From contig NZ_FNWW01000009.1 of NCBI RefSeq assembly GCF_900108515.1, positions 42,959-106,958 of the forward strand: a DNA stretch of 64,000 nt, in the 5' to 3' direction. The notes below the pieces were generated by a model. It ran no database searches and was not told the DNA's origin. It was given only the letters and a program-made list of their open reading frames with translations. The position numbers were made by a program, and so were the translations under genes. This document shows positions 1 to 8,328 of this stretch, one piece after another. The DNA comes from Halobacillus karajensis (lineage in GTDB: Bacteria > Bacillota > Bacilli > Bacillales > Halobacillaceae). The stretch's first letter is position 1. Each line of letters opens with the position of its first letter.

Positions 1-984
1 TTCCATGCGATTTGTAGCGAGGTCATCAATAGTTTCTCCTACTTGAGGCTGTCTCTGGATATGCTGTAACGCTTTTAATACATCCTGACGGGAAATAATC
101 CCTTGTAGTTTATGAGAGGGATCCACAACAGGCATTAATTCAATCCCTTCCCATACCATGACATGGGCTGCATTTGCTAGTGAAGTCTTTGCATGGACGG
201 TCATTGGATTCCTTGTCATGACCTTATCAATCCTCATATTTTTATCTTTCCCAATGACATCTCTGGAAGTTACAATTCCGACTACACGATTTTGTTGATC
301 AACAACCGGATATCGGCTGTGTCCCGTTTCCGTATTAAAATCATGCCAGCGGGAGACTAAATCTGCAGATCGTAAGAACTTGGAATGACTATATGACGTA
401 TAAATATCATCGACAAGCACAATTTCTTTTTTGATCAACTGATCATAAATGGCCCTGTTGATCATGGTAGCGACTGTAAAGGTATCATAGCTAGTTGAAA
501 TCACTGGCAGTTTCTTTTCATCTGCTAGTTTTTTTACGGTTTCACTTGTATCGAAACCTCCTGTGATTAAGACGGCCGCTCCTTCTTTAACGGCAAGCTC
601 ATGGGCATTTGTCCGGTTCCCTACAATTAGTAGAGAACCAGCCTCCGTATAACGCATCATAGCTTCGAGCTTCATAGCTCCTATAACGAATTTACTTAAC
701 GTTTTATATAAACCTTCTCGACCACCTAGAACCTGCCCGTCCACAATGTTAACAATTTCGGCAAATGTCAGCCTCTCAATGTTTTCTTTTTTCTTCTTTT
801 CAATCCTAATAGTGCCGACACGTTCCATCGTACTGACCAAGTCTTGGTTCTCCGCTTCCTTAATGGCCCTGTAGGCTGTCCCCTCACTCACGTTTAAAGC
901 CTTCGCTATTCCTCTTACAGATATTTTACTGCCGACTGACAGAGACTCAATATGTTCCAGAATCTGTTCATGCTTCGTTGCCAT
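1..984 (-). CDS. ytoI: CBS/DRTGG-domain transcriptional regulator YtoI, C-terminus cut by window edge
   Basis: The first 328 codons are visible and the reading frame runs off the window start. The start ATG at 982-984 follows a GGTGGT-type ribosome site. An N-terminal helix-turn-helix (about residues 10-50, with KISVRGIAKALNVSEGTAYR-like spacing) is followed by a DRTGG segment (about 70-180) and a CBS pair (about 190-320, with SRYPVVD and LMPVVD strands). B. subtilis YtoI is about 440 residues and carries a C-terminal hotdog (thioesterase-like) domain, so about 110 residues should lie outside. CBS pairs normally sense adenosyl ligands; the target genes are unknown. It is followed (upstream in transcription) by ytkL, as in B. 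subtilis, but a terminator separates them. The family call is firm; the function is only inferred. Confidence 0.85.
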   Translation of the reverse strand, partial: MATKHEQILEHIESLSVGSKISVRGIAKALNVSEGTAYRAIKEAENQDLVSTMERVGTIRIEKKKKENIERLTFAEIVNIVDGQVLGGREGLYKTLSKFVIGAMKLEAMMRYTEAGSLLIVGNRTNAHELAVKEGAAVLITGGFDTSETVKKLADEKKLPVISTSYDTFTVATMINRAIYDQLIKKEIVLVDDIYTSYSHSKFLRSADLVSRWHDFNTETGHSRYPVVDQQNRVVGIVTSRDVIGKDKNMRIDKVMTRNPMTVHAKTSLANAAHVMVWEGIELMPVVDPSHKLQGIISRQDVLKALQHIQRQPQVGETIDDLATNRME

Positions 985-1082
985 ATGACCACCAAACTTT
1001 CTAACTGTACTAATCATTTTACTTTTAATTGTTATTATACAGTTGATACAGATGATCCGCAATTTCTTCCAGAAGTTTCAGA

Positions 1083-1122
1083 AAAAAAGCCGTTTGCCTT
1101 TGATAAGACAAACGGCTTTATA
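1083..1122 (-). terminator. Rho-independent terminator after ytkL
   Basis: On the minus strand AAGCCGTTTG pairs with CAAACGGCTT around a short loop and is followed by a T run. It closes the ytkL transcript, and possibly the whole upstream spermidine synthase-ytkL unit. Confidence 0.85.
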
Positions 1123-1132
1123 TAGCCTGCTT

Positions 1133-1813
1133 TCACAGCTCTAATGACTCACCCGGCTTCAGTGCTTTTCCTGTACCTGGTTTTACCTCTTCCGCAAAAG
1201 CATCTCCATCTTGGTTAATTAAATCAAAGGTGTTGTAGTGGACTGGGACCACCTGTTTCGCTTGAATCCATTCTGCTGCTACAAGAGCATCTGAAGGCCC
1301 CATAGTAAAATTATCACCAATAGGAAGAAAAGCCAGATCGATATCATTTCGTTCGCCAATTAATTTCATATCGCTGAACAACCCAGTATCCCCAGCATGA
1401 TAAATGGTTTTCCCATCAATGGTTAGAAGGATCCCCGCGGGCATACCGGTATATATAATCGTGCCATCTTCTTCTGTATAAGACGAACCGTGGAAGGCCT
1501 GTGTAAATTTCACATACCCAAAATCAAACTCATGACCACCTCCAATGTGCATTGGATGAGCATTCAGCCCTTTGTTTCCAAGGTATTCCGCCAGTTCGAA
1601 AGGGGCTACAACTTGCGTGTCATTTCGTTTAGCAATTTCAAATGTATCCCCAACGTGATCATTGTGTCCATGCGTAAGCAAGATCACATCAGCTTTCACC
1701 TCGTCCGCATCCAGGTCTGTGTTCCCGTTTTCTGAGATGAACGGATCAATAAGTATCGTTTTCCCATTTGCTTCAACTTTTACTACGGCATGACCATGAT
1801 AAGAAACTTTCAT
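1133..1813 (-). CDS. ytkL: Metal-dependent hydrolase YtkL, MBL fold (UPF0173)
   Basis: A 226-residue metallo-beta-lactamase-fold protein. Metal ligands are visible in the [10 protein letters not shown] motif (about residue 48-57), an AGDTG motif (about 140) and a late PVHYNTF histidine. The start chosen is the ATG at 1811-1813 ([10 protein letters not shown]), because AAAGGAG lies 8 bases before it; a longer version with GTG three codons earlier has poorer spacing. Length matches B. subtilis YtkL (227). Its substrate is not known; members are annotated only as metal-dependent hydrolases. The gene starts 30 bases after the stop of the spermidine-synthase-like gene with no terminator between, so it is probably co-transcribed with it. 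Confidence 0.9.
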   Translation of the reverse strand: MKVSYHGHAVVKVEANGKTILIDPFISENGNTDLDADEVKADVILLTHGHNDHVGDTFEIAKRNDTQVVAPFELAEYLGNKGLNAHPMHIGGGHEFDFGYVKFTQAFHGSSYTEEDGTIIYTGMPAGILLTIDGKTIYHAGDTGLFSDMKLIGERNDIDLAFLPIGDNFTMGPSDALVAAEWIQAKQVVPVHYNTFDLINQDGDAFAEEVKPGTGKALKPGESLEL

Positions 1814-1843
1814 TTCCAACACTCCTTTAAAAAGAATACCTAT

Positions 1844-3400
1844 TTAATAGTTTTGCCAAGCTCGTTCATATTTTTGAATTAAATGAGGATCTATTAATGT
1901 ATTTGGTTTTAATGGGATCGCTTGGCCATCCTTGTTCAAGATTTCCCCATCTTCATCTTTTCCAAACACCGTCATGGATTGAAAGACTTCTTCTGTAAGA
2001 AACTTCGTATCTACTGAAAAGCGAACCTCCTCAATATCAATAGGCTTCCGGCTCGCCATTACAAACCCCCAATTGCCAAAACTAGGTACATCCACATGAA
2101 AGTTTTCTGTATGAAGCCCTGTAGAAGCAATCGTCTTATCAATTGTCCAATAAACATCTGTTGCAAATAACGGACTTGTTGCCTGAACCATCGTTGCTCC
2201 ACCAGGAGATAAGTGGTTTCTTACTAGTGAATAAAATTCTTTTGTGTACAACTTGTTCAGACTTTCATTATTTGGATCAGGCAGATCTATAATAATCACA
2301 TCATAAAACTCATCCGATTTTTCCAGAAACTCAAAAGCATCTTGATTTAATACATCCACTCGAGGATCATCAAGGGCTCCCTTGTTTATTTGCAGCAAAT
2401 GGTAATTGCTCCTGGCGAGATCTGTGACGGCAGGATCAAGATCCACAAGAGTGATTTCCTTAATCTCTTTATACTTAAGCAATTCATTGGCAGCTATTCC
2501 ATCTCCTCCACCCAGAACAAGGACTTTATCCTTATTCTCTGCAAAAGCAACAGGCGGGTGGACAAGGGTTTCATGGTATCGATGTTCATCTGTTGAACTA
2601 AACTGTAAGGATCCATTTAAAAATAGGCGAGTGTCCCCCTGTTCCTTGGTAAGCACTATTCTTTGGTAAGCACTTTCTTCCATATGAATAATAGGGTCTT
2701 TATACAGCTTCTGTTCAAAAGAAAAAGCCATCTCTTCCCCGAAAAACAATCCCGCTATAAGAAGAACGCCTATCACAATGGCACCTGTTAAATGAATCGA
2801 TAAGGTCTTTATTTCGGACCGAAATAAATATAAGACGGTAACGGCAACAGCTAAGTTTATACATGCGACAAAGAAAGCACTCTTCACCATCCCCATCTGG
2901 GGTCTTAAATAGAAAGCAAATAACAAACCACCGATTAATCCACCCGCGTAATCCGAAAAAAGCACCCGAGCTGTACTACGATTTAACTCTTCCCCGATTT
3001 CATTGGCTTTTCTAATTAATATGGGCAGTTCTAATCCTGTCAGTGCACCTATGGTGAATGTCACCAGGTATAGAAATAAGGCATCTGTGCCAGAAGGAGC
3101 GAAAGCGGTCATTCCAAACATTGTAAAACTGGAAAAACCACCAATTAATGCCACCATGAATTCAATCCAAATAAAAGTGACAATTAGTTGTTTCATCACT
3201 CGTTCACTTATACTTGCCCCAATACCCATTCCCGTTAGAAAAAGGCTGATGGTCAACGTGTACTGCTTTACCCCATCGCCTAATATATAGGAACCCAGTG
3301 CACCGAATAACACCTCAAAAATAATCCCACATATGGAAACAATGCCAGATGCCCAGTATATAAAATGACTTTTTCTAAAATTTGCTTCCACTTTGTTCAC
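1844..3400 (-). CDS. Membrane-fused spermidine synthase-like aminopropyltransferase
   Basis: 518 residues: about seven hydrophobic segments in residues 10-230, then a class I SAM-type Rossmann domain. The nucleotide-binding signature VLVLGGGDG is at about 296-304, the acidic strand end VDLDP follows, and DLPDPNN sits at about 373, keeping the two Asp residues where spermidine synthases carry their D-x-x-D active-site pair. This is the long, membrane-anchored SpeE-related family, not the soluble housekeeping SpeE. No AdoMet decarboxylase gene is in the window. It lies directly downstream of DUF350 and PspA genes, so the likely role is modification of a membrane or envelope component with a polyamine-like group; that is inference. 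GTG start; the ribosome site (GGAG) is close to it. Confidence 0.8.
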   Translation of the reverse strand: MNKVEANFRKSHFIYWASGIVSICGIIFEVLFGALGSYILGDGVKQYTLTISLFLTGMGIGASISERVMKQLIVTFIWIEFMVALIGGFSSFTMFGMTAFAPSGTDALFLYLVTFTIGALTGLELPILIRKANEIGEELNRSTARVLFSDYAGGLIGGLLFAFYLRPQMGMVKSAFFVACINLAVAVTVLYLFRSEIKTLSIHLTGAIVIGVLLIAGLFFGEEMAFSFEQKLYKDPIIHMEESAYQRIVLTKEQGDTRLFLNGSLQFSSTDEHRYHETLVHPPVAFAENKDKVLVLGGGDGIAANELLKYKEIKEITLVDLDPAVTDLARSNYHLLQINKGALDDPRVDVLNQDAFEFLEKSDEFYDVIIIDLPDPNNESLNKLYTKEFYSLVRNHLSPGGATMVQATSPLFATDVYWTIDKTIASTGLHTENFHVDVPSFGNWGFVMASRKPIDIEEVRFSVDTKFLTEEVFQSMTVFGKDEDGEILNKDGQAIPLKPNTLIDPHLIQKYERAWQNY

Positions 3401-3414
3401 TCACTCCACTTTTC

Positions 3415-3452
3415 ACAAAAATCCACTATGAGGTCTATTCATAGTGGATTTC
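3415..3452 (-). terminator. Terminator between DUF350 gene and spermidine-synthase-like gene
   Basis: ATCCACTATGA pairs with TCATAGTGGAT; on minus the stem is followed by TTTTTG. It lies inside the PspA cassette, so it would reduce but need not abolish read-through to the spermidine-synthase-like gene. Confidence 0.75.
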
Positions 3453-3471
3453 TTGAAGATGTCTGGTGCGA

Positions 3472-3867
3472 TTACGTAATCGACGCGCCGATAACAAAAG
3501 CTAACCCGATGGATACCCCCATCGTAATAATACCAACAGCTGTATTATTTTCCTTCAGCTGTGTTTCTACAGAAAAACTGCGTGTGAATAATTCAAACAA
3601 AAGATAGGCAATCATTTGAAGAATAACACCGTAAGCTCCCCAAATTAGTGTATCCCATACGGTAAAACTGTGATAGATGGCAAATGATAGCACAATACAA
3701 ATCCCTATAACCTTACCTGCAATAGACATGGCAACTGCTTGATTTCCCTGCTTTACTTCTTCCCAATCCTTGTACTGCCTAGTTAACCATTCAAAGATCA
3801 CCAGTCCGATGACAACAATGATAATAGCCATGACAAAATAACCTAGAGTAGACAAAAATGGTTCCAT
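3472..3867 (-). CDS. DUF350 four-helix membrane protein
   Basis: 131 residues, nearly all in four hydrophobic helices arranged as two similar halves (about 10-30, 48-68, 75-95, 110-130), the standard DUF350 layout. The start ATG has a strong AAAGGAGG site. DUF350 proteins are repeatedly found beside PspA and spermidine-synthase or ATP-grasp amidoligase genes, for example E. coli yjfL beside the PspA paralogue yjfJ. No biochemical activity is established. The gene is 15 bases downstream of the DUF4247 gene, so the two are clearly co-transcribed. Confidence 0.85.
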   Translation of the reverse strand: MEPFLSTLGYFVMAIIIVVIGLVIFEWLTRQYKDWEEVKQGNQAVAMSIAGKVIGICIVLSFAIYHSFTVWDTLIWGAYGVILQMIAYLLFELFTRSFSVETQLKENNTAVGIITMGVSIGLAFVIGASIT

Positions 3868-3882
3868 TATTAATAACCTCCT

Positions 3883-4551
3883 TTATTTTCCTGTCCCGGG
3901 ACCCCCACCACGATTGGTAGATCCTCTCATAGAACTTGTTCCTCCGGAATTATAATTCCCATACATGCCATAACCTCCATAACAATTCCCGGTTTGCTGA
4001 CAGCTGGACCTTCTCCGGTCATACCAATCATTGGATCCAAGAGCCCGATTCAGCAAGGACCCTAAAAATAGTCCCTGAAAGAAGCTTGGAGAATAATTAT
4101 TTCTAACAAATTCATCAGATGCTAGCTCAATGGTAATCAATCCCGCTTCTTCGTCACTCTCCTGTATAATTACAAAATGATCCGGATAGATGAGTGCCTG
4201 CTTATTTTCCTGTCTTTCACTTATCTCTTCCGGGGAGATTGCCGACGACAAAGAATCTGCGACTTCTTTCAAAGTCAACTCCTTTGTCATATAAATTCTC
4301 GATATGCCTTGATCCGATCTCACTGTATCTAATAAAGGAAAACTTTCCTGAACCAATGATTCTATATCCTTTGCTTCAGACATTTCAATCGTATTTAATA
4401 TTTCAGAGCGATCAGGCTCTGAGGGAAGTTCACCATATGTATCTTCGGTAGCAGAGCCTGACATTCCTCTCTGGTCATTTCCACCGAATACATTGAACAA
4501 TAAGAAAAAGGCAATGATTCCTACGACTATGATTCCTGCATAATCTTTCAA
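3883..4551 (-). CDS. DUF4247 membrane-anchored protein, TTG start
   Basis: About 222 residues: one N-terminal transmembrane anchor (about 5-22, GIIVVGIIAFFLLFNVFG), an extracytoplasmic or soluble alpha/beta domain, and a glycine/serine/arginine-rich tail (last 45 residues) with a Cys pair around SSCQQTGNC. The start chosen is TTG at 4549-4551, seven bases after AAGGAGG; an upstream GTG would itself overlap that ribosome site. The domain is of unknown function and characteristically neighbours PspA and DUF350 genes, as here. The two cysteines could form a disulfide if the tail is outside the cell; this is inference. Confidence 0.8.
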   Translation of the reverse strand: MKDYAGIIVVGIIAFFLLFNVFGGNDQRGMSGSATEDTYGELPSEPDRSEILNTIEMSEAKDIESLVQESFPLLDTVRSDQGISRIYMTKELTLKEVADSLSSAISPEEISERQENKQALIYPDHFVIIQESDEEAGLITIELASDEFVRNNYSPSFFQGLFLGSLLNRALGSNDWYDRRRSSCQQTGNCYGGYGMYGNYNSGGTSSMRGSTNRGGGPGTGK

Positions 4552-4568
4552 AACACATCCTCCTTCCA

Positions 4569-4606
4569 CAAAAAATAGCCGTGCCTGACTTGTGGCCAGG
4601 CACGAG
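4569..4606 (-). terminator. Attenuator-like hairpin between pspA and DUF4247 genes
   Basis: CGTGCCTG pairs with CAGGCACG with a 7-8 base loop; on minus it is followed by GCTATTTTTTG. It sits between the pspA stop and the DUF4247 ribosome site, so it could make PspA and DUF4178 more abundant than the distal membrane proteins. Confidence 0.65.
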
Positions 4607-4620
4607 ACTTCGACCAGAGA

Positions 4621-5292
4621 TTACCCTTTATTCATCTTTTTCTTCAATGCTTCCAATTCACTATCTACACTATCTTTATTATTCAATTCCTCGAATTCAT
4701 CATCAAGGGACCGGCTTTGGGAAGACATATCTTCACTTGTTTCGGCCTCTGCTTCATAATGCATCACTTTTTCTTCCATACGATCAAAACCTTGACGCGA
4801 TTCGTCTCCTCCGATATTTGACATCGTACGATTCATCTTCGTACGTGTTTTTGCCGATTCTGCACGTGCTTTCAATGAATCTTTTTTCAGTTTCATTTCC
4901 TGGTATTCTTTTTTCATTTCATCCAGTTTCTGGCGAAGATTGTCAGCATCCTGCTGTGCACGTTCCCAAGAAGATTTTAACTGATCTGCTTGATCCTGGT
5001 GATTTTTCTTATCCTCCAAAGCCCGGCGTGCTAAATCTTCATTTCCTGCTTCAATCGCCTTTTCAGCTTGCTGCATACGCTTATCTACAAGAGCTTGAGA
5101 ATCATCATATTTCCGTTTCAGCATTTTTTCATTGGCAATTTGTTTCGCTACTGCACTTTCCGCTTCACGAATGTCGTTTTCCATATCCCTCATAAATTGA
5201 TCCAGCATCTTGACAGGATCTTCAGCTTTATCCAACATCGAATTTAATTCGGAACCCACCACTGTCTTCACACGTTTAAAAAATTTGAACAT
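4621..5292 (-). CDS. PspA/IM30 family membrane-stress protein
   Basis: 223 residues, almost entirely coiled coil. The N-terminus (residues 1-25, MFKFFKRVKTVVGSELNSML) is the amphipathic helix that binds stressed membranes, and the DPVKMLDQFMRDMENDI segment is the PspA/IM30 family signature. PspA, Vipp1 and LiaH assemble into ESCRT-III-like rods or rings that protect leaky membranes. In B. subtilis the paralogue PspA is under sigma-W and LiaH under LiaRS. Here it is the second gene of a five-gene unit starting with a DUF4178 gene and preceded by a sigma-W-like promoter. The symbol is left empty because several PspA paralogues exist in the family. Confidence 0.9.
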   Translation of the reverse strand: MFKFFKRVKTVVGSELNSMLDKAEDPVKMLDQFMRDMENDIREAESAVAKQIANEKMLKRKYDDSQALVDKRMQQAEKAIEAGNEDLARRALEDKKNHQDQADQLKSSWERAQQDADNLRQKLDEMKKEYQEMKLKKDSLKARAESAKTRTKMNRTMSNIGGDESRQGFDRMEEKVMHYEAEAETSEDMSSQSRSLDDEFEELNNKDSVDSELEALKKKMNKG

Positions 5293-5307
5293 CTTTATAT
5301 TTCCTCC

Positions 5308-5820
5308 TTATTTTGAACCTGCAATAATTTTAATTTCATAAGCTTCAATATCATGACCTACACTAACTTCAACTTCACTCCCCCACGATTCGACACTTAC
5401 ATATGTCTCTTCATCTTCTGAAATATATTCGGCATAACGGGAAGTTCGGCCGTTAATATTTTTGCTTCTTCCTTCTCCCACCACGCGCGCTTCCCCTTCT
5501 TCATCTTTGAAAAAGGATTGGCCCTCGTATTCCAGTGTCTTAGGGAAAGGCAAAGTTACAGGTAATTTCACTGTTTCATATATGCCTAACTCTAACTCGT
5601 CATCCATTTCAGCGGCCAGCCATTTTGTTTGATTCCCCTCTAATAACTGATAGGAAAACCATTCATACCCTCCATCCCGGTACGTAATTTTACCGACGAC
5701 TTCATAATCCACAAGATCATAGGTGACAATGTCACCTACTTGGATATTCAGGGGAGTTCGCTCTGTTACTTCAGGTGTCTGTTTGTCCTTATTTGAAAAC
5801 AATCTTGAAAAGAATCCCAA
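5308..5820 (-). CDS. DUF4178 domain protein, first gene of PspA unit
   Basis: 170 residues; two beta-rich halves, the first with VGDIVTYDLVDYEVVGKI and the aromatic YRDGGYEWFSYQL segment typical of DUF4178, the second ending in EAYEIKI. No signal peptide or membrane segment. The only in-frame start is TTG at 5818-5820 preceded by a purine-rich AAGGAGAGGTGAAGAG stretch, so translation initiation may be modest. DUF4178 has no established activity; it is a common partner of PspA-DUF350 cassettes, which suggests a cytoplasmic role in the same membrane-stress response. The pspA start is 15 bases after its stop. Confidence 0.8.
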   Translation of the reverse strand: MGFFSRLFSNKDKQTPEVTERTPLNIQVGDIVTYDLVDYEVVGKITYRDGGYEWFSYQLLEGNQTKWLAAEMDDELELGIYETVKLPVTLPFPKTLEYEGQSFFKDEEGEARVVGEGRSKNINGRTSRYAEYISEDEETYVSVESWGSEVEVSVGHDIEAYEIKIIAGSK

Positions 5821-5867
5821 CTCTTCTCTTCACCTCTCCTTCAACTTTGACCCTGTGTACTTGTATG

Positions 5868-5894
5868 TACGTTTGTTACCAATCAAAGGTTTCA
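5868..5894 (-). promoter_or_regulatory. Sigma-W-like (ECF) promoter for DUF4178-PspA unit
   Basis: On the minus strand TGAAAC followed by CTTT at the -35 position, a 17-base gap, then CGTA. The B. subtilis sigma-W consensus is TGAAAC-N16-CGTA, so the match is exact in both boxes with one extra spacer base. It lies about 50 bases upstream of the first gene start. Sigma-W drives the B. subtilis pspA (ydjF) operon, which makes the match biologically sensible. Confidence 0.6.
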
Positions 5895-5983
5895 CTTTTT
5901 CTTTTTATTTTACGTTCTATTTGAAAGAATCTCAAATCCCCCCTAAACCGTCTTTTTTTCGTTTTTTTCCCAGAGAAGATCCT

Positions 5984-6010
5984 TTGATTTTTCAGAAAAG
6001 CGAGTATAAT
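5984..6010 (+). promoter_or_regulatory. Possible sigma-A promoter of the bile-acid-type symporter gene
   Basis: TTGATT and a perfect TATAAT with a short 15-base gap, ending 35 bases before the symporter start. The -10 box is convincing; the -35 spacing is not ideal. Confidence 0.5.
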
Positions 6011-6045
6011 CAGACATTATCTTTCTACAATTGGAGTGATATCGC

Positions 6046-7008
6046 ATGAAGACATTAGAAAAAATAAGCCAATTCGCTGGCAGCACCTTTGCCTTATGGG
6101 TTCTTCTTTTTGCCGCATTATCTTTTTATGTTCCGGAAGGATTCACATGGATTGCCCCATACATTGTCCCCTTATTAGGAATTATCATGTTTGGTATGGG
6201 GTTGACCCTTTCAAAAAAGGATTTTCTGGAGGTTTTTAAACGACCGAAAGATGTTGCGATTGGAGTAGGCGCACAATTCATTCTGATGCCCCTTCTGGCC
6301 TTTCTATTAGTGACTATACTTCCTGTATCCCCTGAAGTGGCCGTCGGGGTGATCCTCGTAGGATGCTGTCCTGGAGGGACATCTTCAAATGTTATGACCT
6401 ATTTATCAAAAGGAGATACAGCACTCTCTGTAGCTATTACGTCTGTATCAACTATACTTGCGCCCCTCTTTACGCCATTTTTAGTTTGGATATTTGCCAG
6501 TCAATGGCTTCCCGTTTCAGCTGGAGATCTGTTTCTTTCAATTGTTAATGTTGTCCTTTTACCTATTATTCTTGGGGTTGGTGTGAAAACCATTTTCAAA
6601 GAAAAGGTCGAAGCAACAATCAAGGCTCTTCCCCTTATTTCTGTTATCAGCATTGTGGCTATTGTAGCGGCCGTTGTAAGTGTAAACCATACCCAAATTG
6701 CAGAGACAGGAGCCACCATCTTCGCTATTGTTGTTGTTCACAACCTTCTTGGTTATTTGACTGGGTATGGATTAGGAAAACTCTTTAATATGGAGCCCAT
6801 CAAAAAGCGCGCCGTTTCTATTGAAGTTGGTATGCAAAATTCCGGTTTAGGGGCGTCTCTAGCAGCCGTGCATTTCAGTCCACTTGCAGCTGTACCAAGT
6901 GCCATTTTCAGCGTGTGGCATAACATATCCGGACCAATCATAGCGACCATCTTTCGAAAACAGAAGGAGGTTAAGTCGACAGATCATCATTATACAAAAT
7001 CCGCTTAA
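6046..7008 (+). CDS. Bile acid:sodium symporter family (BASS/YocS-like) transporter
   Basis: 320 residues with about nine to ten hydrophobic helices. Family features include FGMGLTL near residue 50, GCCPGGTSSNVMTYLSKGD (about 107-125), which forms the first substrate/Na+ crossover, and the matching late EVGMQNSGLGASLA segment (about 262-275). The start ATG follows GGAGTGAT. Bacterial members import organic anions such as pantoate or keto acids with Na+; the substrate here cannot be deduced. It is divergent from the PspA unit and convergent with ald. Confidence 0.88.
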   Translation: MKTLEKISQFAGSTFALWVLLFAALSFYVPEGFTWIAPYIVPLLGIIMFGMGLTLSKKDFLEVFKRPKDVAIGVGAQFILMPLLAFLLVTILPVSPEVAVGVILVGCCPGGTSSNVMTYLSKGDTALSVAITSVSTILAPLFTPFLVWIFASQWLPVSAGDLFLSIVNVVLLPIILGVGVKTIFKEKVEATIKALPLISVISIVAIVAAVVSVNHTQIAETGATIFAIVVVHNLLGYLTGYGLGKLFNMEPIKKRAVSIEVGMQNSGLGASLAAVHFSPLAAVPSAIFSVWHNISGPIIATIFRKQKEVKSTDHHYTKSA

Positions 7009-7082
7009 AACAGAACTCCTAGACAATTCCCTTATAGATGCCTGCTTATAACTTCTTTTCAGGGATGCTACAAATAGATAAT

Positions 7083-7120
7083 GAAAGCGAGGGTAGATTC
7101 GTTTATCCTCGCTTTTCCCA
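7083..7120. terminator. Bidirectional terminator between symporter and ald
   Basis: AAAGCGAGG pairs with CCTCGCTTT between two convergent genes. The plus direction ends in TTTTCCC, the minus in CTTTCATT. Confidence 0.7.
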
Positions 7121-7124
7121 ATCA

Positions 7125-8243
7125 TTATTTATGGAGAAATTCCTTAGCATCTGCATATTTTAAACCTTGCGCCTCAGCCACAGCTTTATAGGTTACATAT
7201 CCGCCAAGTGTATTAACCCCTTTGTATAGAGCTTCGTTTTCCTGACAAGCCCTCACATACCCTTTGTTTGCTAACTGTAGAGTGTAAGGAACTGTAACAT
7301 TCGTTAATCCTATTGTTGATGTTCTTGGCACAGCACCAGGCATATTAGCTACAGCATAATGGAGCACCCCATGCTTCACATAGGTAGGATCATCATGGGT
7401 CGTAATTCGATCCGTTGTCTCGAAGATACCACCTTGATCAATGGCCACATCAACGATAACCGATCCATCCTTCATTGATTTCACCATATCCTCCGTTACA
7501 AGGCTAGGTGCTTTGGCACCTGGAATAAGAACAGCGCCTATGACAAGGTCGGACTCTGACAATGCTTCCTGGATATTTAATGGATTGGACATTAATGTAT
7601 TAATATCCGAGCCGAAGATGTCATCAAGCTGTCGCAAGCGTTCGGGATTAACATCTATAATAGTCACATCTGCTCCAAGTCCCATTGCGATCTTAGCAGC
7701 ATTCGTTCCCACAACTCCGCCGCCAATAATCGTTACGCGTCCCCGTCGGACACCTGGTATTCCCCCTAACAGGATCCCTTTCCCTCCTCTTGACTTTTCA
7801 AGGAATTGGGCACCAATCTGAGAAGACATTCTCCCTGCCACTTCACTCATCGGTGTAAGTAAGGGCAATGATCCATTAGGTAATTGCACTGTTTCATAGG
7901 CTATAGAAATAACTTTCTTATCTACAAGTGCTTTGGTTAATTCTGGCTCTGGAGCCAAGTGTAAATAAGTAAACAAAATTAATCCTTCATTAAAATAATG
8001 ATATTCTTCCGGTAATGGCTCCTTTACCTTCATGACCATGTCCTGGTTCCAGGCTTCCTTGGCTGAATTTACGATAACAGCCCCAGCTTCTCTATATTGT
8101 TCATCTGTAAAGCTCGATCCTAGTCCAGCTTTAGTTTGGACATAAACTTCATGACCTTCGGTTGTTAAACTGACAACTCCTGCCGGTGTCATTGCTATGC
8201 GATTTTCATTGTTCTTTACTTCTTTGGGTACTCCAATTTTCAC
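7125..8243 (-). CDS. ald: Alanine dehydrogenase
   Basis: 372 residues, the usual length. Catalyses reversible NAD-dependent oxidative deamination of L-alanine to pyruvate, used for alanine catabolism and in sporulating cells. The conserved start [15 protein letters not shown], the lysine in [13 protein letters not shown] (about 75), the [10 protein letters not shown] histidine (about 96), the Rossmann [20 protein letters not shown] (about 172-191) and the Asp in VDVAIDQGG (about 270) are all present. GTG start at 8241-8243 with GAGGAGG upstream. It has its own terminator and no close upstream partner, so it is probably monocistronic. Confidence 0.96.
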   Translation of the reverse strand: MKIGVPKEVKNNENRIAMTPAGVVSLTTEGHEVYVQTKAGLGSSFTDEQYREAGAVIVNSAKEAWNQDMVMKVKEPLPEEYHYFNEGLILFTYLHLAPEPELTKALVDKKVISIAYETVQLPNGSLPLLTPMSEVAGRMSSQIGAQFLEKSRGGKGILLGGIPGVRRGRVTIIGGGVVGTNAAKIAMGLGADVTIIDVNPERLRQLDDIFGSDINTLMSNPLNIQEALSESDLVIGAVLIPGAKAPSLVTEDMVKSMKDGSVIVDVAIDQGGIFETTDRITTHDDPTYVKHGVLHYAVANMPGAVPRTSTIGLTNVTVPYTLQLANKGYVRACQENEALYKGVNTLGGYVTYKAVAEAQGLKYADAKEFLHK

Positions 8244-8328
8244 TGTTACAACCTCCTCATTCTATTGTTCATGTAACATATAGATGAATCCGTTTAGCGA
8301 AATGATTTTCTCTTTTATTTTACACTCC

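Noticed and set aside
4581..5195. 204-codon plus-strand open frame opposite pspA
   Set aside because: Antisense shadow of the coiled-coil coding sequence; no ribosome site, and PspA on minus is certain.
7441..7821. 126-codon plus-strand frame opposite ald
   Set aside because: Fully inside a firmly identified gene on the other strand, with no ribosome site.
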